A DNA stretch of 64,000 bases from Bacteroidales bacterium. Lineage in GTDB: Bacteria; Bacteroidota; Bacteroidia; Bacteroidales; WCHB1-69. The stretch lies in the NCBI GenBank assembly GCA_017525505.1, contig JAFXSR010000012.1, forward strand, positions 235,228 through 299,227, given 5' to 3'. Of this stretch, positions 9,401 to 17,295 are shown one piece after another. Numbering within the stretch: position 1 is the first letter of the stretch; every line of letters begins with the position of its first letter. The position numbers were made by a program, and so were the translations under genes. The notes beneath the pieces were generated by a model. It had not been told where the DNA came from, searched no databases, and worked only from the letters and a program-made list of their open reading frames with translations.

Positions 9401-12184
9401 GCTTTCACCAATGATGCGAACTACATCACGATGGATTCCGTTTCTGCGTACGTGAACGATGCTACCCTCACCATTCAGCAGAACGGAAGCGAGCTGGGAA
9501 CCTTCACCGCCAACCAGAGTGCCAACCAGACCGTGAACATTACCACGCTTACTATCGATGATGTACAGGCCATGATAAACAGTAGTCTTGGTACAGTGCG
9601 GCATCGGATAGACAGCATGCAGAATGCTCTCGACGACGTGTACTTCGTGTGCGGTACTTCTATGGTAAAGGATTATGATGGCAACCAGTATGCTACCGTA
9701 AAAATTGGCAGTCAGTGCTGGCTGAAGGAGAATCTCCGTAGCACCCATTACAGCAACGGTGCCGAAGTGACAAACTATTACCATGCGAATGATGACGAGG
9801 GTAACGATGAAACTTACGGGCTTTTGTACAACTGGAACACGACGGTGAATGGTGCCGCTGCCTCCGATGCCAATCCGAGCGGCGTGCAGGGCATCTGCCC
9901 CACGGGATGGCATGTGCCCAGCCATGCTGAGTGGACACAAATGATGAATTATGTGAAAAGTCAAAGCATGTATCACTGTGATGCGGATCCAGATAAAATA
10001 GGCAAGGCGTTGGCTGCCACCACGGGATGGGATTGGTCTGGTTCCGCTTGTCGGGTCGGTAATGATCTGAGCAGTAATAATGCTTCAGGTTTCAGTGCAT
10101 TACCTGCAGGTAGGTATTTGAATCAAGTGTATAATAGTTTCGGGGAAGGGGCCATGTTTTGGACGAGTTCACTTGAATCCTCTCCGTCACGCAGAAGGAT
10201 GTTCACCATACTTTATAATCAGGCGGATGTTCAGAATGATGAAGGTACACCTTATACCAATTGTTTTTCCGTCCGCTGTGTCCGCGACAATAGTTCTATG
10301 CTGGATCAGCTGGAAGGTCGATTCGAGGAGCAGCAGCATCTGACCGATAGCCTGCAAGACGCCCTTAACGATGTGGCATTTGTATGTGGTTATTCTAAGT
10401 TGAAAGACTATGATGGCAACCGGTACGCAACTGTGAAGATTGGCGTCCAGTGCTGGATGAAAGAAAATATCCGCAGCACGCATTACAGCGATGGAACAGA
10501 AGTGGGGGACTACTCTCATGTGAATGGCTCTTCCAGTAATGATGCCACCTTAGGCCTCCTATATTCATGGTCTGTCGCATTGAATGGCGGTAATTTCTCC
10601 AATACTAATCCGAGTGGTGTGCAGGGTATTTGCCCCACGGGCTGGCATGTGCCGAGTAAGGCCGAATGGGAGCAACTTAAAAACTATTTGGGCAGCCATA
10701 GCCAATTTGTGTGTGGTGGTAATATTACGAAAATTGCCAAAGCATTGGCTGATACTATAGGGTGGAACGAAAGTGAAGATGCTTGTGATGCGGGTAACGA
10801 TCAAGGCAGCAATAATGCTACCGGTTTTACTGCGCATTCTACAAATGGCACTTATGCCGATTTTTGGAGTTCTACTAGTTATAGTGAAGATGCGGTATAT
10901 GAATATTACCTCAGTGCTTATGATGAGAGATTAATGTACGGTGGTTCGGGAGCTAGCAACTATTCTGTACGTTGTGTGAAAGATCAACTCTCTGTGGATG
11001 ATCGATTGATGGATCTCCAGGATCAGCTGGATAGCCTGAATAATTATATGACAGAGCAACTAGACAGCTTGAACAATAGTATGAACAATCAGTTAGACAG
11101 CCTGAATAACCAGTTGACAGAGCAACAGGAACTGTTGGATCTGATGCTTCCATGCTATATGGTACCTTCTTCTGGTTCTAAGACATTAATTATTCCAGAA
11201 GTAACACATGTGGATGTATATGACAAGGGAGGTCCTAATGGCGATTACCTTGATAATTGGAATGGATCGCTTACTCTTGTCTCTCGTCCTAATAGTATGT
11301 TCAAGATTACAGGAACGTATGCAACAGAGTTAAATTACGATTATTTGTATATATATAATGGTGCCACCGTTCAGGATAATAATCTCATCATTTCCTATTC
11401 TGGTGCCGGTTCTATCTCCGAGGCAATATATACCACTGGCGACACCGTCACCATACGGTTTAGGTCTGACGGAGGTATCACAGGTGCCGGTTTCTCCTTG
11501 AGTATTGATGTGGTAGAGAAAAGCTGTGGTGGAAGTGTCAAGGCAACGGATGTTCAAGGCAACCGCTACAGCACCGTGGCAATTGGCGAGCAATGCTGGT
11601 TGCAAGAAAACTTGCGCTCCACTAAATACGCTAACGGTGAACAAGTCACTCTGGGTGCAGGCGAAGGCTATCGATGCTTCTATCCGAATAATGATGCTGG
11701 CAATGTCGCCACATACGGTTACTTGTATAACCGGGCAGCAGTGATGCATGGAAGCGTCTCCTCTTCGGCTAATCCGAGTGGCGTCAGAGGTCTTTGTCCC
11801 GCAGGATGGCATGTTCCGAGCGATGTCGAGTGGACTCAGCTTACCGATTATGTGAGGAATCAGAGCGGATTTTTGTGCAACAGTGATGAAAATAATATCG
11901 CCAAGGCTCTGTCCTCTGCTACTGGGTGGGCGTCCAGTCCTGCCGAATGTAATGTGGGTAACGATATGGGCAGCAACAATGTTACGGGTTTCAATGCGCT
12001 TCCGGCGGGTTCATATTCCAGCAGTGCCAGCGAGTTTGGTCAGTACGCTAATTTCTGGACTGCTACTGAGTCTAATGTCAGCGATTATGCGAAGCTCCGT
12101 TACATTTATAACGCTGACTCCGAAGTGAGTAACTTCGAAGAGGATAAGGGCTATGCTTATTCTGTGCGTTGTGTTCGCGATTAG
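6410..12184 (+). CDS. Giant mosaic surface protein: collagen-like repeats, four FISUMP domains and a CUB-like domain
   Basis: This is a 1924-residue secreted protein. In order it has: a signal peptide (1-20, ending LWAQ); an N-terminal beta domain (about 22-140) of a type seen in Bacteroidetes surface and tail-fibre-like proteins (MTYQAVVRNANN ... LLSVPYALYA); a collagen-like GPQGPQGEPG stretch (about 167-187); five Thr/Asn/Gly-rich repeats (about 226-490); more Gly-X-Y (about 525-545); tail-fibre-like linkers with YNDLSNKP and FNNDAGYLT motifs (about 645-690, 960-1010); FISUMP domains at about 721-934, 1086-1294, 1331-1524 and 1711-1924; a coiled SLNNQL/DSLNNSM repeat (about 1535-1570); and a CUB-like domain (about 1581-1707, YDYLYIYNGA ... 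VTIRFRSDGG). FISUMP domains share DYDGN.Y.TVKIG.QCWM.EN and PSGVQGICPTGWHVPS. No C-terminal T9SS domain is visible, so the export route is uncertain. Adhesion or matrix binding is an inference. Confidence 0.85.
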   Translation: MRKVLLLLVMVFAVAMLWAQTPQKMTYQAVVRNANNSLVVNQNVRVRISILQGSESGSPVYVETHEPSTNANGLMTVEVGDGSVVSGVFTDINWANGPYYLKSEIDPTGGFNYNITGVQELLSVPYALYASQAGNVPAFAVIPTDTGYVISITQAGSTPQAFFLRQGTPGPQGPQGEPGNNGADGNGIASIAKTGEVGNVDTYTITFTNGSTSTFTVTNGVNGTNGQNGQNGQDGVSPIVTTLTAGDSTTVTITDANGPHSFVLHNGQNGVDGADGINGTNGTNGQDGFSPIVTTITAGDSTTVTITDANGPHSFVLRNGQNGINGTSGTNGQDGFSPIVMTTTAGDSTTVTITDANGPHSFVLHNGQNGVDGADGINGTNGTNGQDGFSPIVTTFTAGDSTTVTITDANGSHSFVLHNGQNGVDGADGINGTNGQDGFSPIVTTTTAGDSTTVTITDANGPHSFVLHNGQNGVDGVDGINGTNGTNGIDGNGIVYIVKTGADYLVDTYTITYTNGSTSTFTVTNGAPGAQGPQGDPGTSGSNGNDGRGIVSIAKTGETGNVDTYTITYTDATTSTFTITNGEDGEDGVSPIVTAAASGSNVIITVTDGTGSHEYVIPTTSGEMTQLPANWTEENSSSPQYIMNKPTLAPVATSGSYNDLSNKPEFPAVPTEVSAFNNDAGYLTSDSLADLNNQQVQMQHLIDSLSQVIDDLQFVCGAEVQDVDGNIYHTVKIGNQCWMRENMKTTRFSDGTAIQQGAGVSSVNAYWYYPNGNSANKEAYGLLYNWPAVMNSAASSDANPSGVQGLCPKGWHVPSTAEWTQLTEYVGGQSQYLCNSISNNIAKSLAATTAWINHANECAVGNDVSANNATGFSAMPSGAYYSGNMDFNRGSYFYCATESNAGSAYVYTISHSEATVSNYAFNKIGGFSVRCMRSAASQVSIPSSEINLHDSLATVAFTGNYEDMTGTPEIPTVPTVISAFTNDAGYITNDSIPTNLSAFTNDANYITMDSVSAYVNDATLTIQQNGSELGTFTANQSANQTVNITTLTIDDVQAMINSSLGTVRHRIDSMQNALDDVYFVCGTSMVKDYDGNQYATVKIGSQCWLKENLRSTHYSNGAEVTNYYHANDDEGNDETYGLLYNWNTTVNGAAASDANPSGVQGICPTGWHVPSHAEWTQMMNYVKSQSMYHCDADPDKIGKALAATTGWDWSGSACRVGNDLSSNNASGFSALPAGRYLNQVYNSFGEGAMFWTSSLESSPSRRRMFTILYNQADVQNDEGTPYTNCFSVRCVRDNSSMLDQLEGRFEEQQHLTDSLQDALNDVAFVCGYSKLKDYDGNRYATVKIGVQCWMKENIRSTHYSDGTEVGDYSHVNGSSSNDATLGLLYSWSVALNGGNFSNTNPSGVQGICPTGWHVPSKAEWEQLKNYLGSHSQFVCGGNITKIAKALADTIGWNESEDACDAGNDQGSNNATGFTAHSTNGTYADFWSSTSYSEDAVYEYYLSAYDERLMYGGSGASNYSVRCVKDQLSVDDRLMDLQDQLDSLNNYMTEQLDSLNNSMNNQLDSLNNQLTEQQELLDLMLPCYMVPSSGSKTLIIPEVTHVDVYDKGGPNGDYLDNWNGSLTLVSRPNSMFKITGTYATELNYDYLYIYNGATVQDNNLIISYSGAGSISEAIYTTGDTVTIRFRSDGGITGAGFSLSIDVVEKSCGGSVKATDVQGNRYSTVAIGEQCWLQENLRSTKYANGEQVTLGAGEGYRCFYPNNDAGNVATYGYLYNRAAVMHGSVSSSANPSGVRGLCPAGWHVPSDVEWTQLTDYVRNQSGFLCNSDENNIAKALSSATGWASSPAECNVGNDMGSNNVTGFNALPAGSYSSSASEFGQYANFWTATESNVSDYAKLRYIYNADSEVSNFEEDKGYAYSVRCVRD
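7088..7873 (+). repeat. Five in-frame tandem repeats inside the giant surface protein gene
   Basis: The anchor GGTGACAGCACAACGGTGAC recurs at 7145, 7304, 7445, 7604 and 7754, giving spacings of 159, 141, 159 and 150 bases, all multiples of three. Each copy encodes GDSTTVTITDANGPHSFVL (or a close variant) followed by a variable number of NGTNGQDG-type units. The near identity of the DNA suggests recent expansion by recombination and possible length variation between strains. Confidence 0.9.
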
Positions 12185-12212
12185 ACAGTGAATATTGGAT
12201 AATGAATAGTTA

Positions 12213-12241
12213 AGGGAGGGTCGCAAGGCTCTCCCTTTTTT
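12213..12241 (+). terminator. Rho-independent terminator after the giant gene
   Basis: AGGGAG (12213-12218) pairs with CTCCCT (12231-12236) and is followed by a T tract. It lies 29 bases after the stop codon of the 6410 gene. Confidence 0.8.
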
Positions 12242-12287
12242 AGTGGTCAGTGGTCAGGTGTTAGGTGATGTCCATTGTCGGGCGTGT

Positions 12288-12335
12288 CTAGCATCTCGTT
12301 TTGAAGTGCCTGATGATATCCTGGAACACTTCCAT
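12288..12335 (-). pseudogene. Possible gene remnant with orphan promoter
   Basis: On the minus strand a TATTTTTG promoter element (12363-12370) precedes a 15-codon frame, MEVFQDIIRHFKTRC, that ends in TAG. Downstream lies a tandem-word repeat (12241-12270) of the kind that follows real genes elsewhere in this window. I therefore read it as the remains of a deleted gene between 12184 and 12526; the original function cannot be told. The rest of this 340-base gap shows nothing else apart from the terminator above and the promoter below. Confidence 0.3.
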
Positions 12336-12490
12336 TCCGTTTTGTATGACTTCTTTTGGTGACAAAAATACGAAAATATTCCGAATAATTTACTATTAAT
12401 TATCAAAAGAATTAAATGTTTATTGCTAACTATTTGGTTTGCAGGGTTGAAAAATTTCTTCAAATCAGTAAAAATATAAAACACCTGTAG

Positions 12491-12498
12491 TATCTTTG
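12491..12498 (+). promoter_or_regulatory. Promoter -7 element for the DUF5618-like gene
   Basis: TATCTTTG fits TAnnTTTG and lies 27 bases before the start codon at 12526. No TTG at the expected distance is evident. Confidence 0.5.
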
Positions 12499-12525
12499 CA
12501 AACAATAAAAACAAATGATTGAATT

Positions 12526-12936
12526 ATGAAAAGCAAAGAGTTAAAAGATCCGATTGCAGAGGCCCGCAGATATGTGGCCAATGCGGAAAATGTTATCCAA
12601 AATGCCAATTATGACCCGGAGCTGAAGATCTATACGGACGGGAAATACATCAAAATGGCGGGGGACACCTTGTGGAAAGGCTGTCTGATCGCGTTGGATG
12701 CGGTGCTGAACATACGCAAGGGCAAAGGTCGTCCCTCCATTGAGAAGTACAAGGAGGCGGCAGGGGAACGCGATCGCAAACTGCTGGCTGCGATAGTGGC
12801 AGGTTACGATACCATGCATTTGTACATGGGGTATGATGGCACAAAGAATAAGAAAACTTGTGATTCAGGTTTCGAGTGTGCCAATGCGATCATCGATCGC
12901 TGTGCTATGCTATTGCCTAAAGAGGTGTTGGCATGA
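12526..12936 (+). CDS. DUF5618 / HEPN-like small helical protein
   Basis: The 136-residue protein is all-helical in appearance, beginning MKSKELKDPIAEARRYVANA, with the central motif KYIKMAGDTLWKGCLIALDAVL and the later stretch AAIVAGYDTMHLYMGYDG. From memory this resembles the Bacteroidetes DUF5618 family, whose fold is HEPN-like. HEPN proteins often pair with a nucleotidyltransferase or act as RNases. No partner is adjacent and the RxxxxH RNase motif is not obvious, so no activity is assigned. It is a single-gene unit with its own promoter, and a run of hairpins follows it. Confidence 0.6.
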   Translation: MKSKELKDPIAEARRYVANAENVIQNANYDPELKIYTDGKYIKMAGDTLWKGCLIALDAVLNIRKGKGRPSIEKYKEAAGERDRKLLAAIVAGYDTMHLYMGYDGTKNKKTCDSGFECANAIIDRCAMLLPKEVLA

Positions 12937-12943
12937 AATAATA

Positions 12944-13058
12944 CGATTGCGGGATGCAATCGCTTACATGTTGCCATCTGCGTCTCGCAGATGGTGTCAT
13001 TATTTTTGTGCCAGTGAGAAGCGGTTGCATACATCATCGAACCTGCGAGGACGCAGGT
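12944..13058. repeat. Three strong hairpins in a row downstream of the DUF5618-like gene
   Basis: CGATTGC/GCAATCG (12944-12950 with 12956-12962), CCATCTGCG/CGCAGATGG (12974-12982 with 12986-12994, a 9-bp stem with TCT loop) and ACCTGCG/CGCAGGT (13041-13047 with 13052-13058). The last two share the core CTGCG. Together with the terminator at 13075-13090 they make four palindromes in 150 bases. Confidence 0.7.
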
Positions 13059-13069
13059 GCCTACATCAA

Positions 13070-13096
13070 AAAAAGCCCGCAAACGCGGGCGTTTTT
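13070..13096. terminator. Bidirectional terminator between the DUF5618-like gene and korC
   Basis: GCCCGC (13075-13080) AAAC GCGGGC (13085-13090), flanked by an A run on the left and a T run on the right, so it can stop the transcript from 12526 (+) and the kor operon (-). Confidence 0.85.
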
Positions 13097-13134
13097 GCAA
13101 TATAGAAGGGGCGAACAATCATTCGCCCATCCGA

Positions 13135-13686
13135 TTACAGAGTGTGGTAAGGTTTCAGCAAACCTTTGCCGATTTCCACTGCTTCCTCGTTCTTGGGAAT
13201 GAGGTGGTGGTGGCGTTCGGGCAGAGATTTTTCCAAACCTTTGTGCAGCATTTCGGGGGTTACCAGGGGTTTCACCTTGAGGAAACCGCCCAGCACAATC
13301 ATGTTGAACAGTTTGGAAATACCCAGTTCGCTGGCTTTGTCGGCAGCGGCCACCTGATAGATGTTGATGTCTTTGCGGGTGGGGTGGTGGGTGATACCGT
13401 TCGGGTCATAAATCAACAGACCACCGGGTTTTACTGAGCTTTCGAACTTGTCCATGGACTGCTGGTTCAGGATGATGGCAGTGTCGAACTGGTTCAGATA
13501 AGGAGAGCAGATACGCTCGTCGCTCAAAATCACCGTTACGTTAGAAGTACCACCACGCATTTCAGGTCCGTAGGAGGGAAGCCAGCTGACTTCCTTGTCT
13601 TGCATAATGCCGGCGTAAGCCAAGATTTTACCCATTGAGAGTACACCTTGACCGCCGAAGCCTGCTATAATAATTTCTTCTGTCAT
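13135..13686 (-). CDS. korC: 2-oxoacid:ferredoxin oxidoreductase, gamma subunit
   Basis: This is the gamma subunit of a four-subunit, CoA-dependent 2-oxoacid:ferredoxin oxidoreductase, which oxidises a 2-oxoacid to acyl-CoA with reduced ferredoxin, or runs in reverse. The 183 residues begin TEEIIIAGFGGQGVLSMGKI, the glycine-rich CoA-region motif of the family, with WLPSYGPEMRGGTSNVTV following. It is the last gene of korD-korA-korB-korC, 21 bases after korB. Sequence alone does not separate 2-oxoglutarate (Kor) from branched-chain 2-oxoacid (Vor) specificity; many databases call these Bacteroidetes genes Vor. Confidence 0.85.
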   Translation of the reverse strand: MTEEIIIAGFGGQGVLSMGKILAYAGIMQDKEVSWLPSYGPEMRGGTSNVTVILSDERICSPYLNQFDTAIILNQQSMDKFESSVKPGGLLIYDPNGITHHPTRKDINIYQVAAADKASELGISKLFNMIVLGGFLKVKPLVTPEMLHKGLEKSLPERHHHLIPKNEEAVEIGKGLLKPYHTL

Positions 13687-13707
13687 TGCTTTGTGAATTT
13701 AAGGTTA

Positions 13708-14550
13708 TTATTTTTTTCTCAATGAATAAAGGGTTTCATTGGGTTGGTCGAAGGTGGCGATGCGCTCGATGAACTTGGGATCGAATTTGCCATCCACTTT
13801 CATATCGCCCAGCGGGAAGTATTTCAAGGTATTTTCTTCCATCCACTTGTTGGCCTGAACAGCGGTCATCTTCCAGCCGGAGTTACAGTTGGAGGTAACT
13901 TCCACGAAGGAAACGCCCTTGTTGAGTTTCTGGTTCTCGAAGGCCTGGCGGATAGCTTTTTTGCACTTGCGGGCCAAAGCGGGAGTATAAACGGCCTGAC
14001 GGGTCACGTAGTAAGTGCCGGGCAGCTGGGCCAATGCTTCGGTCAGACGCATGGTGTGTCCCATGATTTCGGGGTCACGGCCGTAGGGGCAGGTCACGGT
14101 TTCCATACCCTCGAGGGTGGTGGGAGCCATCTGGCCGCCGGTCATACCGTAGATACCGTTGTTGATGAAAATCATGGTGATGTTTTCGCCACGGTTGCAG
14201 GCGTGCATAACTTCGGCGCAGCCGATAGAGGCCAAGTCACCGTCGCCCTGGTATGAGAACACGAAGGTTTCGGGGCGCAAGCGCTTGATAGCGGAGGCGC
14301 AGGCGGGAGCGCGTCCGTGGGCGGCTTCCACGAAGTCAACATCAAAATAATTGTAAGCCAGAACAGAGCAGCCTACCGGTGAGATACCGATGACATTGTC
14401 CTGAATGCCCATTTCCTCGATTACCTCGGCGATGATTCTGTGAACAGTGCCGTGTCCGCAGCCTGGGCAGTAGTGCATGGTGGCATCCTTCAAAACAGAG
14501 GTGCGCTTGTACACTAAGTTTTCGGGTTTGATAATATCTTCTCTTGTCAT
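13708..14550 (-). CDS. korB: 2-oxoacid:ferredoxin oxidoreductase, beta (TPP-binding) subunit
   Basis: This 280-residue subunit carries thiamine pyrophosphate. It shows YCPGCGHGTVHRII near residue 28 and the TPP/Mg motif GDGDLASIG ... NNGIYGMTGGQMAPTT. The length is that of the short beta subunits of KorAB/VorAB enzymes, not of the fused pyruvate:ferredoxin oxidoreductase. It follows korA by 19 bases. TPP dependence links it loosely to the thiamine uptake locus elsewhere in the window. Confidence 0.88.
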   Translation of the reverse strand: MTREDIIKPENLVYKRTSVLKDATMHYCPGCGHGTVHRIIAEVIEEMGIQDNVIGISPVGCSVLAYNYFDVDFVEAAHGRAPACASAIKRLRPETFVFSYQGDGDLASIGCAEVMHACNRGENITMIFINNGIYGMTGGQMAPTTLEGMETVTCPYGRDPEIMGHTMRLTEALAQLPGTYYVTRQAVYTPALARKCKKAIRQAFENQKLNKGVSFVEVTSNCNSGWKMTAVQANKWMEENTLKYFPLGDMKVDGKFDPKFIERIATFDQPNETLYSLRKK

Positions 14551-14569
14551 AATTTCAATGCTAATTAAA

Positions 14570-15649
14570 TTATTTTACCATTTTTTTCAAAGCTTCGAAA
14601 ATCTCAACCGGGGTTGGGATGACACCGCCGTAGCGGCCATAATGCTCAACGGGAACGTTGCAATTCACTGCCAGTTTCACGTCTTCGATCATCTGACCGG
14701 CGTTCATTTCAACGCTGAGGATTTTCTTCATGCGGCCACCGATTTCAGCCACAGCTTTGGTCGGGAAGGGCCACAGGGTGATAGGACGCACCAAACCGAC
14801 TTTGATGCCTTCGGCGCGTGCCAGTTCCATAGCTTTCATACAGATACGCGCGGCGGAACCGTAAGCTACGAACAGGTATTCAGCGTCGTCGCACTGGATA
14901 GCTTCGTGACGGGCGTCTTCTTCTTCGCATTTTCTGTATTTGGCCTGGATTCTCTCGTTGATAGCCTCTTGTTTCAGAGCTTCGAGTTCAAGAGAAGTGA
15001 CAATAGTGCTCTTGCCGCCTGCGCGATGACCGGTAGCGGCCCATGGGCAATGTTCTTCGATATATTCGTTGGTCCAGCGTGGTTTGTAGTCGTCAACCAT
15101 GACTTTTTCCATCACCTGACCGATCACACCGTCAGAGAGGATAGCGGCGGGGTTTCTGTATTTGAAAGCCAAGTCGAAACCGAGTTCCACGAAGTCGTAC
15201 ATTTCCTGAACAGAAGCGGGAGCCAAGGTGATCAGTCTGTAGTCACCGTGACCGCCACCCTTGGTGGTCTGGAAATAGTCGGACTGTGAAGGCTGGATGG
15301 TACCGAGGCCTGGGCCGCCACGAACAACGTTGACACACAGTGCGGGCAGCTCAGCGCCAGCAATGTATGACAGGCCTTCCTGCATCAGGGAGAAACCAGG
15401 TGAGGAAGATGAGGTCATAACGCGTTTACCAGTGGATGCGCCGGCGTAAACCATGTTGATAGAGGCCAGCTCGCTTTCGGCTTGAAGCACAACCATGCCG
15501 GTTGTCAGATATGGTCTTTCAGCCATCAGGTGTTCGAGAACCTCACTCTGCGGAGTGATAGGATATCCGAAATAACCGTCGCAGCCCATGCGGATGGCTG
15601 CTTCAGCAATGGCTTGATTACCCTTCATTAATTTTAATTCTTTTGCCAT
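14570..15649 (-). CDS. korA: 2-oxoacid:ferredoxin oxidoreductase, alpha subunit
   Basis: This 359-residue alpha subunit contains the pyrimidine-binding domain in the first half (KGNQAIAEAAIRMGCDGYFG, YPITPQSEVLEHL, ASSTGK-like YAGASTGKRVMTSSSSPG) and a transketolase-C-like domain in the second half (GLVRPITLWPFPTKAV). No separate gamma domain is fused to the N-terminus, consistent with korC being its own gene. It follows korD by 53 bases. The substrate is 2-oxoglutarate or branched-chain 2-oxoacids; the VorB name is equally possible. Confidence 0.85.
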   Translation of the reverse strand: MAKELKLMKGNQAIAEAAIRMGCDGYFGYPITPQSEVLEHLMAERPYLTTGMVVLQAESELASINMVYAGASTGKRVMTSSSSPGFSLMQEGLSYIAGAELPALCVNVVRGGPGLGTIQPSQSDYFQTTKGGGHGDYRLITLAPASVQEMYDFVELGFDLAFKYRNPAAILSDGVIGQVMEKVMVDDYKPRWTNEYIEEHCPWAATGHRAGGKSTIVTSLELEALKQEAINERIQAKYRKCEEEDARHEAIQCDDAEYLFVAYGSAARICMKAMELARAEGIKVGLVRPITLWPFPTKAVAEIGGRMKKILSVEMNAGQMIEDVKLAVNCNVPVEHYGRYGGVIPTPVEIFEALKKMVK

Positions 15650-15702
15650 TTTGTAATTTGTTTAGTTGTTAATTGTTTTGTTTTTCTTGCTTCTGACCGC
15701 GG

Positions 15703-15930
15703 TTACTCTTTGGCGCGGTAAACTTCGATAACGCCGTCGGGGCAGATGACCGCACAGTTGGCGCAGCCAATACACGCGTCGGCATTGACAACCTCAAGGT
15801 AGTTGTAACCTTTTGCATTTACTTTCTTTGAAAGTGCAATACATGCGGGGTTCTGTGGACATCCTGTGATGCACACTTCGCAACCTTTACACTTTTCAGT
15901 GTTGATGACTAATGCTCCTTTAAATGCCAT
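15703..15930 (-). CDS. korD: 2-oxoacid:ferredoxin oxidoreductase, delta subunit (2x[4Fe-4S] ferredoxin)
   Basis: The 75-residue protein has two complete CxxCxxCxxxC cluster motifs, C14/C17/C20/C24 (CKGCEVCITGC) and C53/C56/C59/C63 (CIGCANCAVIC), each followed by proline. It passes electrons from the TPP-bound intermediate to external ferredoxin. It is the first gene of the operon; the 130-base AT-rich upstream gap to the GH57 stop contains no exact promoter consensus that I could find. Confidence 0.88.
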   Translation of the reverse strand: MAFKGALVINTEKCKGCEVCITGCPQNPACIALSKKVNAKGYNYLEVVNADACIGCANCAVICPDGVIEVYRAKE

Positions 15931-16061
15931 AATTTTAATTTTTTATGTGTTAGTAATTTTGGTTAAAATGTCCTTTTTTATAAGTTCAAAAAAAGCATAC
16001 GAAAATACGAAAAATTTCCTTACCTACAGCGTTTTTCAGAATATTTTTTTTCCTTGCCTTT

Positions 16062-17270
16062 TCAGAGCTCTGCTTTTGTTTTGTTTTCTTTGGTCTCCAA
16101 TTGGAGTTTCACATCATTCAAAACATTCATAAAGTTGATAAATGCTTGATAGGGAGATGGATATACGTCGAAATTCCGTCGTACGCTGTCATGGGCAAAC
16201 CACTTGGTGCTCATGAAGTTGAAGTGGTCGGCGGCCTGCAACTGCAGCCAGCTTTCCTTGGCGACCTTGTTTTTAGACTTCTTATACAGGCTTTCCAATT
16301 TGAATAATTGGTTGAAAGCTTCCTGCTGCAGGTCGTTGCCCAGCCATTCGGCGGTGTCTTTTTCATCACCTGAATAGGAGATGGGCCAGGGGGCATGCAT
16401 GGTGGAGCAGGGAACCTTCATGGCGGTGACTTCCTTCGGGGTTATGAATTTGTATTTTTCGTTTTCAGCTAACTGTGAGAACAGTGCCTTGAAGAATTCA
16501 AAGATGCCCGTGTCGGCGGTATGGTATTCGCCAATGGTCTCATAATCGAAATAAAGATTGATGAATGGTGCGTCATCGGGAATCTTGTTGAGGTTGTTGA
16601 TGTATTTCTCAGCGGTCAGCCCCATGCCATCCCAGTCTTTCTCCTCGAAGCGCAGGGTGATGTCGTCGCACAGTCGGTAGCTTCTGAGCATCAGTTTCAG
16701 GTCGGTCTGGAAGGGGTTGCAGTACAGATAGCATGGACTCTTCCATCCCAGAATGTGACGGGCGCCTTCGGTCAGCACCACATCGTAACCGGCTTCATGT
16801 AGCCATTCGCCGATTTCGTCGGAATAGATGATTTCGGTGTTGCAGAACGAGGTGGGGCGCACTTTGAACACTTCCTTCAGCAGTTTCTCCTGCAGCTTCA
16901 CTTGCTCCATGAAACAGGTTTTGTTATGCAGTGAGGCAAGGCTGTGGGTGTAGGTGTTGCCTGTGATTTCCACATTTTTGGTGGCAATCAGTTGCTTGAA
17001 ACTGTCAATTACTTCAGGACAGTACTGCTGGAACAAATGAATGGAGCTTCCCGCGATACTGAAACTTACCTTGATCTTGTCCCCGTACTTGGCCATCAGT
17101 TCTTGCAGCATGGCGTTGGCGGGCAAATAACACCGTTCGGCCAGACGGTTGGCCAGATAGCTGTTCTGGTATTCATCAAAATATTCATGATGTTGGTTGA
17201 TGTCGAAGAATCTGTAGGTTCTCAAACGGAACGGCTGACTGATATGAAAATGGAAGCAAATATTGTGCAT
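16062..17270 (-). CDS. Glycoside hydrolase family 57 alpha-glucanase (amylase-like)
   Basis: The 402-residue protein starts MHNICFHFHISQP with the GH57 HxH motif (H7, H9). The catalytic nucleophile is E146 (FCNTEIIYSDEIG) and the acid/base D242 (YFDYETIGEYH). No signal peptide is seen, so it is cytoplasmic and acts on intracellular alpha-glucan. It follows the GT4 gene by 25 bases; with the debranching enzyme this forms the glycogen operon common in Bacteroidetes. Whether it hydrolyses or transfers glucan chains cannot be told. Confidence 0.88.
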   Translation of the reverse strand: MHNICFHFHISQPFRLRTYRFFDINQHHEYFDEYQNSYLANRLAERCYLPANAMLQELMAKYGDKIKVSFSIAGSSIHLFQQYCPEVIDSFKQLIATKNVEITGNTYTHSLASLHNKTCFMEQVKLQEKLLKEVFKVRPTSFCNTEIIYSDEIGEWLHEAGYDVVLTEGARHILGWKSPCYLYCNPFQTDLKLMLRSYRLCDDITLRFEEKDWDGMGLTAEKYINNLNKIPDDAPFINLYFDYETIGEYHTADTGIFEFFKALFSQLAENEKYKFITPKEVTAMKVPCSTMHAPWPISYSGDEKDTAEWLGNDLQQEAFNQLFKLESLYKKSKNKVAKESWLQLQAADHFNFMSTKWFAHDSVRRNFDVYPSPYQAFINFMNVLNDVKLQLETKENKTKAEL

Positions 17271-17295
17271 GGTGTTGTATTTGAAAGCGTTATTG

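Noticed and set aside
13057..13437. Plus-strand frame opposite korC and other frames opposite the kor and glycogen genes
   Set aside because: Shadows of strongly conserved enzymes on the other strand.
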